Counted from the stretch's first letter, positions 31,478 through 39,660 are shown. The stretch is DNA of 47,100 nucleotides from Micromonospora haikouensis (GCF_900091595.1 NZ_FMCW01000040.1:1-47100), one strand, 5' to 3'. The notes: generated by a model from the letters alone, not told the origin. A program made the numbers and translations.

Positions 31478-31501
31478 CGCCGGCCGCCGCAGGCGTCACC
31501 C
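31472..31501. terminator. Bidirectional terminator with both stop codons in its arms
   Basis: GGGTGACGCC (31472-31481), 10-base loop, GGCGTCACCC (31492-31501): perfect arms. The left arm contains the TGA of the hydrolase (31475-31477) and the right arm the complement of the TGA of the nucleotidyltransferase (31496-31498). Confidence 0.7.
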
Positions 31502-32194
31502 GGGGCAGGCCCCGGCCGGCGGCAGGTGGGCGACGCGCACGTCGAGCAGCCAACGCTCCACCGTGGCCTCGTCGGGCCGCTGCGGCAGCGGCGTACGCGT
31601 CGTGTCGAAGTCGCGTTCCGCCTCGGCGAGCAGGCCCCGCGCCTCCGCCAGTTCCCCGCCGGCCACCCGCTCCCCGAACGCCCGGAACCGCTCCGGGTCG
31701 GCCAGGCGGATCTCCAGCACGCCGGTGGCGTAGAGCAGCCGGCCCTGGTGCACCAGCCGGGCCAGGTGCCGGGCGTGCTTCGCGGTCCGCCGCCGCGTGT
31801 CGGCCGAGAACGTCCCGTCGCCCCGGGACGCGAGCTTGCGGAACTGCTGCGCGGCGTACCCGAGGTAGGCGTCGCGGACCCGGGGCGCGCTGAGGAACGC
31901 CGACCGGATGCCGATCAGCCGGTCGCCGAGCGCGGTGCGCGTCTCGTAGCAGTCGTCGGGCAGCCACATCAGCTCGGTGGCGGTCGGGTTGCCGCCCAGC
32001 GCCAGCCGGGCGTACTTGCCGGCCTCGTGCAGGGTGACGTCCGGCTCGGTGGTGACCACCGACTCGCGGGGCGGGTGCAGGCCGTGGAAGGCGACGGTCG
32101 GCGCGGCGAACACCCCGATCCGGTCGACGTCGGAGCCGGGCCGGGCCAGCCCGTACGCCACCGAGCCGACGATCCCGGAGAGCAGCAGGCGCAT
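31496..32194 (-). CDS. Predicted nucleotidyltransferase (COG3541-like)
   Basis: 232 residues. The beginning GIVGSVAYGLARPGSDVDRIGVFAAP is a Pol-beta-type nucleotidyltransferase motif (GS ... DxD), but the second acid pair reads DVD followed by R, so the metal site may be partial. A helical domain follows with KHARHLARLVHQG near 155. COG3541 members transfer nucleotides or act in minimal toxin-antitoxin-like systems; no partner is seen here. ATG 32194, with CATGCT six bases upstream. Confidence 0.75.
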   Translation of the reverse strand: MRLLLSGIVGSVAYGLARPGSDVDRIGVFAAPTVAFHGLHPPRESVVTTEPDVTLHEAGKYARLALGGNPTATELMWLPDDCYETRTALGDRLIGIRSAFLSAPRVRDAYLGYAAQQFRKLASRGDGTFSADTRRRTAKHARHLARLVHQGRLLYATGVLEIRLADPERFRAFGERVAGGELAEARGLLAEAERDFDTTRTPLPQRPDEATVERWLLDVRVAHLPPAGACPG

Positions 32195-32269
32195 GCGCCG
32201 AGCATGACGCAGGACACCCGTTCGCGAAACCGGACTTCGGCTGTCAGGTATTGCTGTCAGGGTCGACGC

Positions 32270-33190
32270 ATGACGACAAAACCCCTGACCGGGACGGTCG
32301 CGCTGGTTGCCGGGGCGACACGGGGCGCCGGCCGGCAGATCGCGATCCAGCTCGGCGCGGCCGGGGCGACGGTGTACGCCACCGGCCGCAGCAGCCGCAC
32401 CGCCGGCCGCTCCGAACTGGACCGGCCGGAGACCATCGAGGAGACCGCCGAGCTGGTCACGGCCGCCGGCGGCACCGGCATCGCCGCCCGGGTCGACCAC
32501 CTCGTGCCCGAGCAGGTGCGCGACCTGGTCGCCCGCATCGACGCCGAGCAGGGCCGGCTCGACGTGCTGGTCAACGACGTGTGGGGCGCCGACCCCCTGA
32601 TCACCTGGGAGAAGCCCGTCTGGGAACAGCCCCTCGATGCCGGCTTCCGCACCCTGCGGCTCGCGGTCGACACCCACGTCATCACCAGCCACTTCGCCCT
32701 GCCGCTGCTGATCCGCCGCCCCGGCGGGCTGGTGGTGGAGATCGGCGACGGGACCCGGGAGTACAACGACGCCCACTACCGGCTGTCGGTCTTCTACGAC
32801 CTCGCCAAGACCTGCGTGAACCGGCTCGCCTTCACCCAGGCGCACGAGCTGGAGCCGCACGGCGGCACCGCCGTCGCGCTCTCGCCCGGCTGGATCCGCT
32901 CCGAGTTCATGCTGGAGCACTTCGGGGTCACCGAGGCCAACTGGCGCGACGGGGCGGCGAAGGACCCGCACTTCCTCATCTCGGAGACCCCGGCGTTCGT
33001 CGGGCGGGCCGTCGCCGCGCTGGCCGCCGACCCCGACCGGGCCCGCTGGAACGGCAGGTCGACCTCCGCCGGCGAACTGAGCCGCGTGTACGGCTTCACC
33101 GACCTCGACGGCAGCCAACCGGACGGCTTCCGCTACATCACCGAGGTCGTGCACGGCGGCAAGCAAGCTGCCGCGGCCGACTACCGCTGA
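32270..33190 (+). CDS. Short-chain dehydrogenase/reductase
   Basis: 306 residues. The Rossmann motif GATRGAGR (15-22) binds NAD(P). The usual NNAG is NDVWG and the catalytic YxxxK is found in FYDLAK, a pattern of the DHRS1-like SDR branch. The C-terminal WNGRSTSAGELSRVYGFTDLDGSQPDG is typical of the same branch. Substrate unknown. The last 10 bases overlap the stop of the WYL regulator on the other strand. Confidence 0.87.
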   Translation: MTTKPLTGTVALVAGATRGAGRQIAIQLGAAGATVYATGRSSRTAGRSELDRPETIEETAELVTAAGGTGIAARVDHLVPEQVRDLVARIDAEQGRLDVLVNDVWGADPLITWEKPVWEQPLDAGFRTLRLAVDTHVITSHFALPLLIRRPGGLVVEIGDGTREYNDAHYRLSVFYDLAKTCVNRLAFTQAHELEPHGGTAVALSPGWIRSEFMLEHFGVTEANWRDGAAKDPHFLISETPAFVGRAVAALAADPDRARWNGRSTSAGELSRVYGFTDLDGSQPDGFRYITEVVHGGKQAAAADYR

Positions 33191-34200
33191 CCGTCGCCCG
33201 TCCGCTCGTGGCCCTCCCGTCCGCCGCCCGGCCCGCCGTACAACTCGGCGAGCCGGGCGGCGGCAGCGGCCACCCGCCCCCGCAGCTCCGGCGGATCCAG
33301 CACCTCCACCTCCGGCCCGAGCCGCAGCACCAGGTCGTACGCGACATCCACGGACTCGATCGGCAGCCAGGTGACCACCCAGCCGTCGCCGTCGGGCGCA
33401 CCGGCGGCGGCCGTCGCCTCCGCGTACCCGAAGGGGGTCTCCGGGGCGCTGCGGAGCGCGCGCAGGCCGGCGGGGCTCAGCCGGACGCGGACCCGGGTCC
33501 GCTGCATGCTCCGCAGGAACGCCTCGGCCTGCTCGCCCCAGTAGCCGCCGAGGTCGAAGCCCTCGTCGCGGTCGAACGCCTCTCCGCCCGGGGTAACGTC
33601 GACCACCCGGTCGGCCCGGTACGTGCGCGTGCCGTCGCCGACGCGGGCGACCAGATACCAGGTCCCGCTCTTGAGCACGAGCCCGTACGGCTCGACCCGC
33701 CGGACGACCTCGCCGTCGCCGCGCCGGTAGCGCAGCTCGACGACCCGGTCGGCCCACACCGCGCGGGCCAGCTCTGCCAGCCGGGGCGGCGGCGACGCGT
33801 CGCGGAACCAGCCCGGCACGTCCAGGTGGAACCGCTGCCCGGCGCGGGCGGGGGCGTCGCGCAGCGCGGGCGGCAGCGCGGCCAGCACCTTCAGCTCGGC
33901 CGAGGCGACCGCGTCGGCCAGCCCCATGTCGCCCGCCGGGCCGGGCAGCCCGGTGAGGAACAGCGCCTCCGCCTCGTCCCGGGTGAGCCCGGTCAGCCGG
34001 GTCCGGTAGCCACCGAGCAGGCGGTAGCCGCCGGCCCGGCCCCGGTCGGCGTAGACGGGCACCCCGGCGGCCGACAGCGCCAGCACGTCCCGGTAGACCG
34101 TCCGCTCGGAGACCTCCAGCTCGCGGGCCAGCTCGGCCGCCGTCATCGCCCCCCGCGCCTGAAGCAGCAGCACCACCGAGATCAACCGCGAGGCCCGCAC
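33181..34200 (-). CDS. WYL-domain transcriptional regulator
   Basis: 339 residues from GTG 34200. An HTH (ASRLISVVLLLQARGAMTAAELARELEVSERTVYRDV) of the DeoR type covers about 1-55. A WYL domain (about 135-215; YGLVLKSGTWYLVARV, the equivalent of the WYL motif) and a WCX extension (to 330) follow. WYL domains bind nucleic acids or nucleotides and often regulate defence or DNA-damage genes; in actinobacteria many are general regulators (PafBC-like in plan). No defence genes are adjacent. Convergent overlap with the SDR. Confidence 0.88.
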   Translation of the reverse strand: MRASRLISVVLLLQARGAMTAAELARELEVSERTVYRDVLALSAAGVPVYADRGRAGGYRLLGGYRTRLTGLTRDEAEALFLTGLPGPAGDMGLADAVASAELKVLAALPPALRDAPARAGQRFHLDVPGWFRDASPPPRLAELARAVWADRVVELRYRRGDGEVVRRVEPYGLVLKSGTWYLVARVGDGTRTYRADRVVDVTPGGEAFDRDEGFDLGGYWGEQAEAFLRSMQRTRVRVRLSPAGLRALRSAPETPFGYAEATAAAGAPDGDGWVVTWLPIESVDVAYDLVLRLGPEVEVLDPPELRGRVAAAAARLAELYGGPGGGREGHERTGDGQR

Positions 34201-34212
34201 CCACCCATTGTG

Positions 34213-34264
34213 TAAGGAAGGGCCCCCTGTTAACGCCTGCGGTATAGAAGGGAACCCTTCTCAC
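34213..34264. repeat. Palindromic intergenic repeat family A, copy 4
   Basis: TAAGGAAGGGCCCCCTGTT... with the GTTAACGC core and a right arm reading GAAGGGAACCCTTCTCAC. It lies between divergent starts, upstream of both the WYL regulator and the EI24 gene, so a terminator role cannot explain every copy. Confidence 0.8.
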
Positions 34265-34321
34265 CCCGCCCCGCGTTGCTCGGCGGGCCGGGCGGGACGG
34301 GCGCCGATAGGCTCAGCGGTC

Positions 34322-35134
34322 GTGAACGTACCCAGCATCACCGCGCCGGTGACCGGTGCCGTCGGCCGATTCTTCTCCGGGGTCGGGCTGCTCCTGCGCG
34401 GCATCGGCCTGTACGTCCGCAGCCCCGGCCTGATGCTGCTCGGCATCGTGCCGGCGCTGATCTCCGGAACCCTCTTCGTGGCCGCCTTCGCCACCCTCGT
34501 CTACTTCGTGGACGACCTGGCCGCGCTGGTCACCCCGTTCGCCGACGACTGGTCCGGCACCGCCCGCAGCCTCGTCCGGGTCGTCGCCGGCCTGGCCTTC
34601 CTCGGGGTCGGCGGGCTGCTCGCGGTGCTCACCTTCACGGCCGTGACCCTGGCCATCGGCGACCCGTTCTACGAGAAGATCTCCGAGCGGGTGGAGGAGC
34701 GTTACGGCGGCACGCCCGGCGCGGTGGAGGCGCCGTTCTGGGCGTCGCTGCGCCGCAGCATCGTCGACTCGCTGCGGCTGGTCGCGATCTCCGTACTCGT
34801 CGGCATTCCGCTCTTCGCGGCCGGCTTCATCCCGGTGGTCGGCCAGACCGTCGTGCCGGTGATCGGGGCGGCCGTGGGCGGCTGGTTCCTCGCGCTGGAG
34901 CTGGCGGGGACCCCGTTCTACCGGCGCGGCATGCGGCTGCCCGACCGCCGGACGCTGCTGAAGGCCGACCGGCCGACGACGCTGGGCTTCGGGGTGGCCG
35001 TCTTCGTGTGCTTCCTGATCCCGCTCGGCGCGGTGCTGGTCATGCCGGCGGCGGTGGCCGGCGCGACCCTGCTCACCCGCCGTGCGATGGGCCAGTCCAT
35101 CGAGCCGCCGGGCCGCCCGGTGCAGGAGCGGTGA
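34322..35134 (+). CDS. EI24-domain membrane protein (CysZ-like)
   Basis: 270 residues from GTG 34322, with TAGGCT (34308-34313) eight bases upstream. About six hydrophobic segments and the EI24 features IGDPFYEKISERVEERYGG, FIPVVGQTVVPVIGAAVGGWFLALE and FYRRGMRLPDRRTLLKADR. EI24 proteins include CysZ, a sulfate channel in some proteobacteria; the actinobacterial branch is not characterised. It converges with the GNAT gene. Confidence 0.87.
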   Translation: MNVPSITAPVTGAVGRFFSGVGLLLRGIGLYVRSPGLMLLGIVPALISGTLFVAAFATLVYFVDDLAALVTPFADDWSGTARSLVRVVAGLAFLGVGGLLAVLTFTAVTLAIGDPFYEKISERVEERYGGTPGAVEAPFWASLRRSIVDSLRLVAISVLVGIPLFAAGFIPVVGQTVVPVIGAAVGGWFLALELAGTPFYRRGMRLPDRRTLLKADRPTTLGFGVAVFVCFLIPLGAVLVMPAAVAGATLLTRRAMGQSIEPPGRPVQER

Positions 35135-35149
35135 CGGGGAGGTCGACCA

Positions 35150-35974
35150 TCAGCCCAGCTCGCGGAGGCAGGACCACTGGCTGGTCACCGGCCGGGCCAG
35201 CCCGCGCCCCCGGTGCCCCGGCACGGTGCCGGTGTAGTCCGACCACATTCGGTCGCCGTCCCGCTTGACCAGGCTGAACGCGACCACCCCCTCGTCGGCT
35301 GCCTCCTCGCCGGCCCCCTTCCCGTCGGCTACGGCCACCGTGCTGGCCTGCCGGTCCAGCCCGAGGTTGTCCCAGATCTCGTACCGGAAGCTCTGGTAGC
35401 TCATCGCGTCCACCGGCACGTCGCCCGGCTCATCGACGGCCGCCGCGCGGACCGCCGGGTACAGCTCATCGGGCCCGACGTCGGCCAACGGCAGCAGGCG
35501 TACGCCAGGTGCGGCGGGTGGCGGCGGCGGGACGGACCGCAGCTCCAGCGCCGAGTAGCGCAGCTCCCGGCCCGGGGTGAAGCCGTGCCGGCGGGCGAAG
35601 GGCAGCGCCTCGTCCAGCGCCCAGGCACGCACCCGGCGGATCCCGAGCGGGGCGAGATGGTCGAGTGCGGCGGTCAGCAGCGCGGAGCCGAGGCCCCGCC
35701 CCCGGTGGTCTGGGTGGACGTGCAGCAGCGAGACGCAGCCGAACCCGTCCGTGGACGTCCGGCCCTCGCGGTAGGCCGACACCCAGCCGACCACGGCGCG
35801 GTCGACGTCGGCCACGAAAGCCGTCCAGTGCTCGCCGGGCGAGGGCTCGGCGATCATCTTCCGGGTCGAGGCCACACCCCGCACGATGTACGGGTGGACA
35901 AGCGCCCGTAGGGCCACCACGTCGGGGGCGTCGTCCGGCCGGGCGACGCGCACCGGCGCCGGGGGATCGCTCAT
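35150..35974 (-). CDS. Tandem GNAT acetyltransferase with internally deleted second domain
   Basis: 274 residues. The first GNAT domain (1-150) is complete, with HVHPDHRGRGLGSALL as the acetyl-CoA loop. The second domain reads to its own loop, VPGHRGRGLARPVTSQWSCL, and then stops after 11 more residues. In a GNAT fold about 35-40 residues should follow the RGRG loop, including the beta5-alpha4 region with the conserved Asn and GF/GY; PVTSQWSCLRELG looks like the normal C-terminal end joined early. An in-frame deletion is the simplest reading. ATG 35974 lies seven bases after TAGCGT (35987-35982, minus strand), and its 5' region is duplicated before the RidA-like gene. Confidence 0.85.
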   Translation of the reverse strand: MSDPPAPVRVARPDDAPDVVALRALVHPYIVRGVASTRKMIAEPSPGEHWTAFVADVDRAVVGWVSAYREGRTSTDGFGCVSLLHVHPDHRGRGLGSALLTAALDHLAPLGIRRVRAWALDEALPFARRHGFTPGRELRYSALELRSVPPPPPAAPGVRLLPLADVGPDELYPAVRAAAVDEPGDVPVDAMSYQSFRYEIWDNLGLDRQASTVAVADGKGAGEEAADEGVVAFSLVKRDGDRMWSDYTGTVPGHRGRGLARPVTSQWSCLRELG

Positions 35975-36110
35975 CCGCGTGACGCTAGCCCGCCCCCGAC
36001 CCCGCCGCCACGCGATAACCGCCCCGCCACGCGCTCACGCGCCCGCCGGAGGCGGTGAGAAGGGAACCCCTCTCTACCGTATGCGTTAACAAGGGGCCCC
36101 TCCTTGCGCC
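35946..36110. repeat. 165-base direct duplication, copy 1
   Basis: Nearly identical to 37096-37260 (offset 1150), with about five mismatches. It spans the first codons of the GNAT gene, its -10 (TAGCGT), the leader sequence and a complete repeat family A copy. Confidence 0.9.
36057..36106. repeat. Palindromic intergenic repeat family A, copy 5
   Basis: GAGAAGGGAACCCCTC...GTATGCGTTAACAAGGGGCCCCTCC. Lies within duplication copy 1, in the space between divergent GNAT and the 36143 gene. Confidence 0.8.
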
Positions 36111-36142
36111 TATCCTGAAACGGACGAAAGGTTCGATAGGGG

Positions 36143-36682
36143 ATGCCTCGCGTGCGGGTCGGCCGGTTCAGGTCCGCGGTCTCTGCGACCACGGCCTGCC
36201 TGCTGGTGCTCGGGGCCGCGGGCCTGCCCCGGCGCGAGGTCCGGACCGACCCGTCGACCGCCCGGCCGTCCGCGCTGCCGGTGCCGCCCGCGCCCCTGCC
36301 CGGTCCACGCACGACGATCCGGCTGGACCCGGCCGACGCGCCGGTCCGGGCGGCCGGGCGCGGGCCGGCGTGCGCCGCGGGCCTGGGCGGCGGGCCCTAT
36401 CCGGACGAGGACGTGTGGGTGTTCGGCCTGGCGGCCGGCGGGGTCGGGGCCCGGTTCGTCGCGGTCACGCCCGAGTTCGTCGCCCCGAACCGGGAACGCG
36501 TCGCCCTCACCGTGCCCACCGAGGGCGGCGCGCTGACCGTGGACGACGCCGGGGCCAGCGCGGCCTGGCTGCGCCTGCCCGCCGGCTGGACCCTGACGGG
36601 CGGCTCGGCGGCGATCGCCGGGGACGCCGGCTCCTTCGCGCTCACGGCGGTCTGCCCGGCGTCCGGGGCACCGTCGTCCTGA
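36143..36682 (+). CDS. Secreted or membrane-anchored protein of unknown function
   Basis: 179 residues. The N terminus (RVGRFRSAVSATTACLLVLGAAGL) is a Sec signal peptide or anchor. A Pro/Arg-rich linker and a beta-rich domain of about 100 residues follow, with two cysteines (PACAAG and AVCPAS) that could form a disulfide. TATCCT (36111-36116) may be a -10, and the ribosome-binding site near 36129 is weak. I do not recognise the family. Confidence 0.65.
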   Translation: MPRVRVGRFRSAVSATTACLLVLGAAGLPRREVRTDPSTARPSALPVPPAPLPGPRTTIRLDPADAPVRAAGRGPACAAGLGGGPYPDEDVWVFGLAAGGVGARFVAVTPEFVAPNRERVALTVPTEGGALTVDDAGASAAWLRLPAGWTLTGGSAAIAGDAGSFALTAVCPASGAPSS

Positions 36683-36707
36683 GCGGCCCGCCCGGCGGAG
36701 CGCACCG

Positions 36708-37124
36708 TCAGCGGCCGGGCTCCCGGACGGCGGCGACCGCCTCCACCTCGACGAGCTGGTCGTTGTAGCCGAGCACGGTCACCCCGAGCAGGGTGCTGGG
36801 CGGCTCGTGGTCGCCGAACGCGTCCCGGACCACCTCCCACGCGGCCACCAGGTCGGCCTGTTGGGTCGACGCCACGTACACCGTGGTCTTGACGACGTCG
36901 GCGAGCCGTGCCCCGGCGGCGGCGAGCGCGACCTCCAGGTTGGCCATCACCTGCCGGGCCTGCGCCGCCGGGTCGCCCGGCGCGACCGTACGCCCGTCGG
37001 CGTCCAGCGGGCAGGCGCCGGCGGCGAACACCAGCCGGGCCGGCGGGTCGACGGTCGCCGCGTACGCGTACTCGGCGAGGTCGGAGAGTTCGGACACGCG
37101 CACCAGCGCCACGGGATCGCTCAT
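36708..37124 (-). CDS. RidA-like (YjgF/YER057c) protein lacking the catalytic Arg
   Basis: 138 residues with the Rid fold: LVFAAGACPLDADGRTV, QARQVMANLEVALAAAGARLADVVKTTVYVA and LVEVEAVAAV. The RidA enamine/imine deaminase arginine, normally in a PARS(C/T)-like motif before the last strand, is replaced: here the sequence is PPSTLLGVTVL. So it is probably a Rid4-7-type protein with another function. ATG 37124 lies seven bases after TAGCGT (37137-37132, minus strand), in the duplicated block. Confidence 0.85.
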   Translation of the reverse strand: MSDPVALVRVSELSDLAEYAYAATVDPPARLVFAAGACPLDADGRTVAPGDPAAQARQVMANLEVALAAAGARLADVVKTTVYVASTQQADLVAAWEVVRDAFGDHEPPSTLLGVTVLGYNDQLVEVEAVAAVREPGR

Positions 37125-37260
37125 CCGCGTGACGCTAGCCCGCCCCCGACCCCGCCGCCACGCGATAACCGCCCCGCCACGCGCTCACGCGCCCGCCGGA
37201 GGTGGTGAGAAGGGAACCCCTCTCTACCGTATGCGTTAACAAGGGGCCCCTCCTTACGCC
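37096..37260. repeat. 165-base direct duplication, copy 2
   Basis: See copy 1 at 35946-36110. It begins in the first codons of the RidA-like gene and ends over the cebR stop codon, whose TAA (37256-37254, read on the minus strand) is made by a base that differs from copy 1. Confidence 0.9.
37207..37256. repeat. Palindromic intergenic repeat family A, copy 6
   Basis: Same sequence as copy 5 apart from one or two bases, within duplication copy 2. It lies between the RidA-like start and the cebR stop, so it can also serve as the terminator of the ceb operon. Confidence 0.8.
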
Positions 37261-38261
37261 GAGGCGCGCAGGACCAGCTCCGTGGGCAGCACGAGGGCCG
37301 GCTCGACGTCCTCGCCGGCCGCCATCCGCAGGAGCTGGCGGGTCGCCTCCCGGCCCAGGTCGAGTATCGGCTGCCGCACGGTGGTCAGCGGCGGGTCCGT
37401 GTACGCGGCCGTCTCGATGTCGTCGAACCCGATCACGGCCACGTCGGCGGGCACCCGCCGCCCCGCCTCGCGCAGCGTCCGCATGGCGGCGTGCGCCATC
37501 AGGTCGGACGCGGCGAAGACGGCGTCCAGATCGGGGTGGGCGTCGAGGAGCTGCCGCATCGCCGCCGCCCCCGACTCCCGGGTGAAGTCCCCGTACGCCA
37601 CCCGCTCGGGCAGCCCCGCCTCGGCGATCGCCGCCCGGTAGCCGGCGAGGCGTTCCACCCCGGCGAACATGTCCTGCGGACCGGCGATGGTGGCGATGCG
37701 CCGCCGCCCCGAGCCGAGCAGGTGCCGCACGGCCCGGGTCACCCCGCCGACGTGGTCGACGTCGACGTACGGCACGCCGACGTCGCCGAGGAACCGCCCG
37801 CTGCACACCACCGGGATGCCGAGCCGGGCCAGCCGGGCCGGCAGCGGGTCGGCCCCGTGCAGCGAGGCGAAGACGACGCCGTCGACGTGCCGCCCGGTGG
37901 TGTACCGCTCCACCCGGGCGTGCCCGGCCGGCGAGCCGGCGAGCATCAGCACGAGCTGCTTGTCGGCGGCCTCCAGCTCCTGCGCGACGCCCCGGATGAT
38001 GCTCGGGAACACCTGGTCGTCGGAGAAGACCCGGGTGGCCTCCTCGGGCAGCACGAGGGCGATGGAGTCGGTCCGCTGGGTGACCAGGCTGCGGGCGGCC
38101 AGGTTCGGCACGTACCCCAGCTCGGCCACGGCCTGACGGACCGCCTCCCGGATCGGCTCGGCGACGGTGGTGGAGCCGTTCACCACCCGCGACACGGTCG
38201 CCCGGGAGACGCCGGCCCGCCGGGCCACCGCCTCCAGGGTCGGCCGCTGGGCCGTCGTCAT
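37254..38261 (-). CDS. cebR: LacI-family repressor CebR
   Basis: 335 residues from ATG 38261 (GTG 38276 is also open). The HTH is at about 8-30 (LEAVARRAGVSRATVSRVVNG), with the hinge helix NLAARSLVTQRT near 50 and a periplasmic-binding-type effector domain. In Streptomyces CebR represses cebEFG-bglC and is released by cellobiose or cellotriose. A GGAGCGCTCC palindrome (38263-38272) lies immediately before the start and two GAGCGCTC palindromes lie before cebE, so it should control itself and the operon. Last gene of the operon; its TAA stop is provided by repeat family A. Confidence 0.9.
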   Translation of the reverse strand: MTTAQRPTLEAVARRAGVSRATVSRVVNGSTTVAEPIREAVRQAVAELGYVPNLAARSLVTQRTDSIALVLPEEATRVFSDDQVFPSIIRGVAQELEAADKQLVLMLAGSPAGHARVERYTTGRHVDGVVFASLHGADPLPARLARLGIPVVCSGRFLGDVGVPYVDVDHVGGVTRAVRHLLGSGRRRIATIAGPQDMFAGVERLAGYRAAIAEAGLPERVAYGDFTRESGAAAMRQLLDAHPDLDAVFAASDLMAHAAMRTLREAGRRVPADVAVIGFDDIETAAYTDPPLTTVRQPILDLGREATRQLLRMAAGEDVEPALVLPTELVLRASA

Positions 38262-38262
38262 C

Positions 38263-38272
38263 GGAGCGCTCC
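38263..38272. promoter_or_regulatory. Internal CebR-type operator
   Basis: GGAGCGCTCC, in the wider context TGGGGAGCGCTCCGA on the minus strand; the published CebR operator is TGGGAGCGCTCCCA. It lies between the bglC stop and the cebR ATG. Confidence 0.65.
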
Positions 38273-38280
38273 CCACCTCG

Positions 38281-39660
38281 TCACAGCCCGTTCCGGGAGA
38301 TCACCTCCTGGTACCACCGGGCACTGGCCTTCGGTGTGCGCCGCTGGGTCAGGTAGTCGACGTGGACGATCCCGAACCGCTTGCGGTACCCCTCGGCCCA
38401 CTCGTAGTTGTCCAGCAACGACCATACGAGATAGCCGCGCAGGTCCACCCCCCGGCCGATGGCCGCGTGCACGGCCCGAAGGTGCCCGTCGAGGTAGGCG
38501 ATCCGGTCGGCGTCGGCCACCCGACCGGCGGAGTCGGTCGTGCGGTCCGGGAAGGCCCCGCCGTTCTCGGTGATCATCAGCGGCAGGCCGGGGTAGTCGG
38601 CGGCCAGCCGGTCCAGCAGGCGGCCCAGCCCGGCCGGCTCGATCGCCCAGCCCATGTCGCTCACGGGCCCGGCGGCCGGCAGGAACTGCACCGCCCCCTC
38701 GGTGCCCGGCCAGGCGCTGCTGCCCGCCCCGTCCGGCCGCCCGGCCACGTAGGTCGGGGCGTAGTAGTTGATGCCGAGCAGGTCGATCGGTGCGGCGATC
38801 AGCTTCTCGTCGCCGTCCCGCAGGAACGTCGCCGGATCGACCATCCGGGACACGTGCTCCAGCACGTCGGCGGGGTACCCGGCGCCGGTCAGCGGGTCCA
38901 GGAAGATCCGGTTCTGCAGCCCGTCGACCAGCCGGACCGCCGCCGCGTCCGCCGCGCTGTCCCGGTCCGCCGGCTGCACCTCCGCCGGGTTCAGGGTGAT
39001 CCCGACGACCTCCGCGCCGCCCGCGCGCAGCGCCCGGACCGCCAGGCCGTGCCCGAGCAGCAGATGGTGTACGGCGGTGAAGGCCGCGCCCGGGTCGCTC
39101 ACGCCGGGGGCGTGCACCCCGTTGCCGTACCCGAGGTAGGCCGAGCACCACGGCTCGTTGAGCGTGGTCCAGGTGCGGATGCGGTCGCCGAGCCGGCCGT
39201 GCACGGCCCCCGCGTACGTGGCGAAGTGCTCGGCGGTCTCCCGGTTGGTCCAGCCGCCCCGGTCCTGAAGGGCCTGCGGCAGGTCCCAGTGGTAGAGCGT
39301 GACGATCGGGTCGATGCCCCGGTCGAGCAGCGCGTCGGTGAGCCGGTCGTAGAAGTCCAGCCCGCGCGGCTCGACCGGCCCGGTGCCGTCGGGCTGGATC
39401 CGGGGCCACGCGATCGAGAACCGGTACGCCTTCAGCCCCAGCTCCGCCATCAGGGCCACGTCGTCGGCGTACCGGTGGTAGTGGTCGCAGGCGACGTCGC
39501 CGGTGTGGCCGGCGAAGACCCTGCCCGGCGTACGGCTGAAGGTGTCCCAGATCGACGGGCCGCGACCGTCGTCGCGGGCCGCGCCCTCGATCTGGTAGGA
39601 GGCGGTGGCCGCGCCCCAGACGAAGTTGTCGGGGAACCGTAGCTCGCTGCTCGCGCTCAC
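38281..39660 (-). CDS. bglC: GH1 beta-glucosidase
   Basis: A 459-residue GH1 enzyme. N terminus FVWGAATASYQIEG; acid/base TLNEPW with the catalytic Glu at 169; nucleophile ITENGG with Glu at 365. No signal peptide, so it acts inside the cell on imported cellobiose and cello-oligosaccharides. GTG 39660 overlaps the cebG stop as GTGA. Within the ceb operon it is the hydrolase step, as BglC in Streptomyces. Confidence 0.95.
   Translation of the reverse strand: MSASSELRFPDNFVWGAATASYQIEGAARDDGRGPSIWDTFSRTPGRVFAGHTGDVACDHYHRYADDVALMAELGLKAYRFSIAWPRIQPDGTGPVEPRGLDFYDRLTDALLDRGIDPIVTLYHWDLPQALQDRGGWTNRETAEHFATYAGAVHGRLGDRIRTWTTLNEPWCSAYLGYGNGVHAPGVSDPGAAFTAVHHLLLGHGLAVRALRAGGAEVVGITLNPAEVQPADRDSAADAAAVRLVDGLQNRIFLDPLTGAGYPADVLEHVSRMVDPATFLRDGDEKLIAAPIDLLGINYYAPTYVAGRPDGAGSSAWPGTEGAVQFLPAAGPVSDMGWAIEPAGLGRLLDRLAADYPGLPLMITENGGAFPDRTTDSAGRVADADRIAYLDGHLRAVHAAIGRGVDLRGYLVWSLLDNYEWAEGYRKRFGIVHVDYLTQRRTPKASARWYQEVISRNGL

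Noticed and set aside
33181..34200. WYL regulator as a marker of a phage-defence island
   Set aside because: WYL proteins can control defence genes, but the neighbours (SDR, EI24, nucleotidyltransferase) contain no recognisable defence effector. The nucleotidyltransferase alone, without a HEPN partner, does not make a toxin-antitoxin pair.
31496..34264. A 922-codon open frame on the minus strand
   Set aside because: Only the last 232 codons match a protein family (nucleotidyltransferase); the rest runs across the SDR and WYL genes in a shadow frame with Arg/Gly/Ala composition typical of GC-rich antisense frames.
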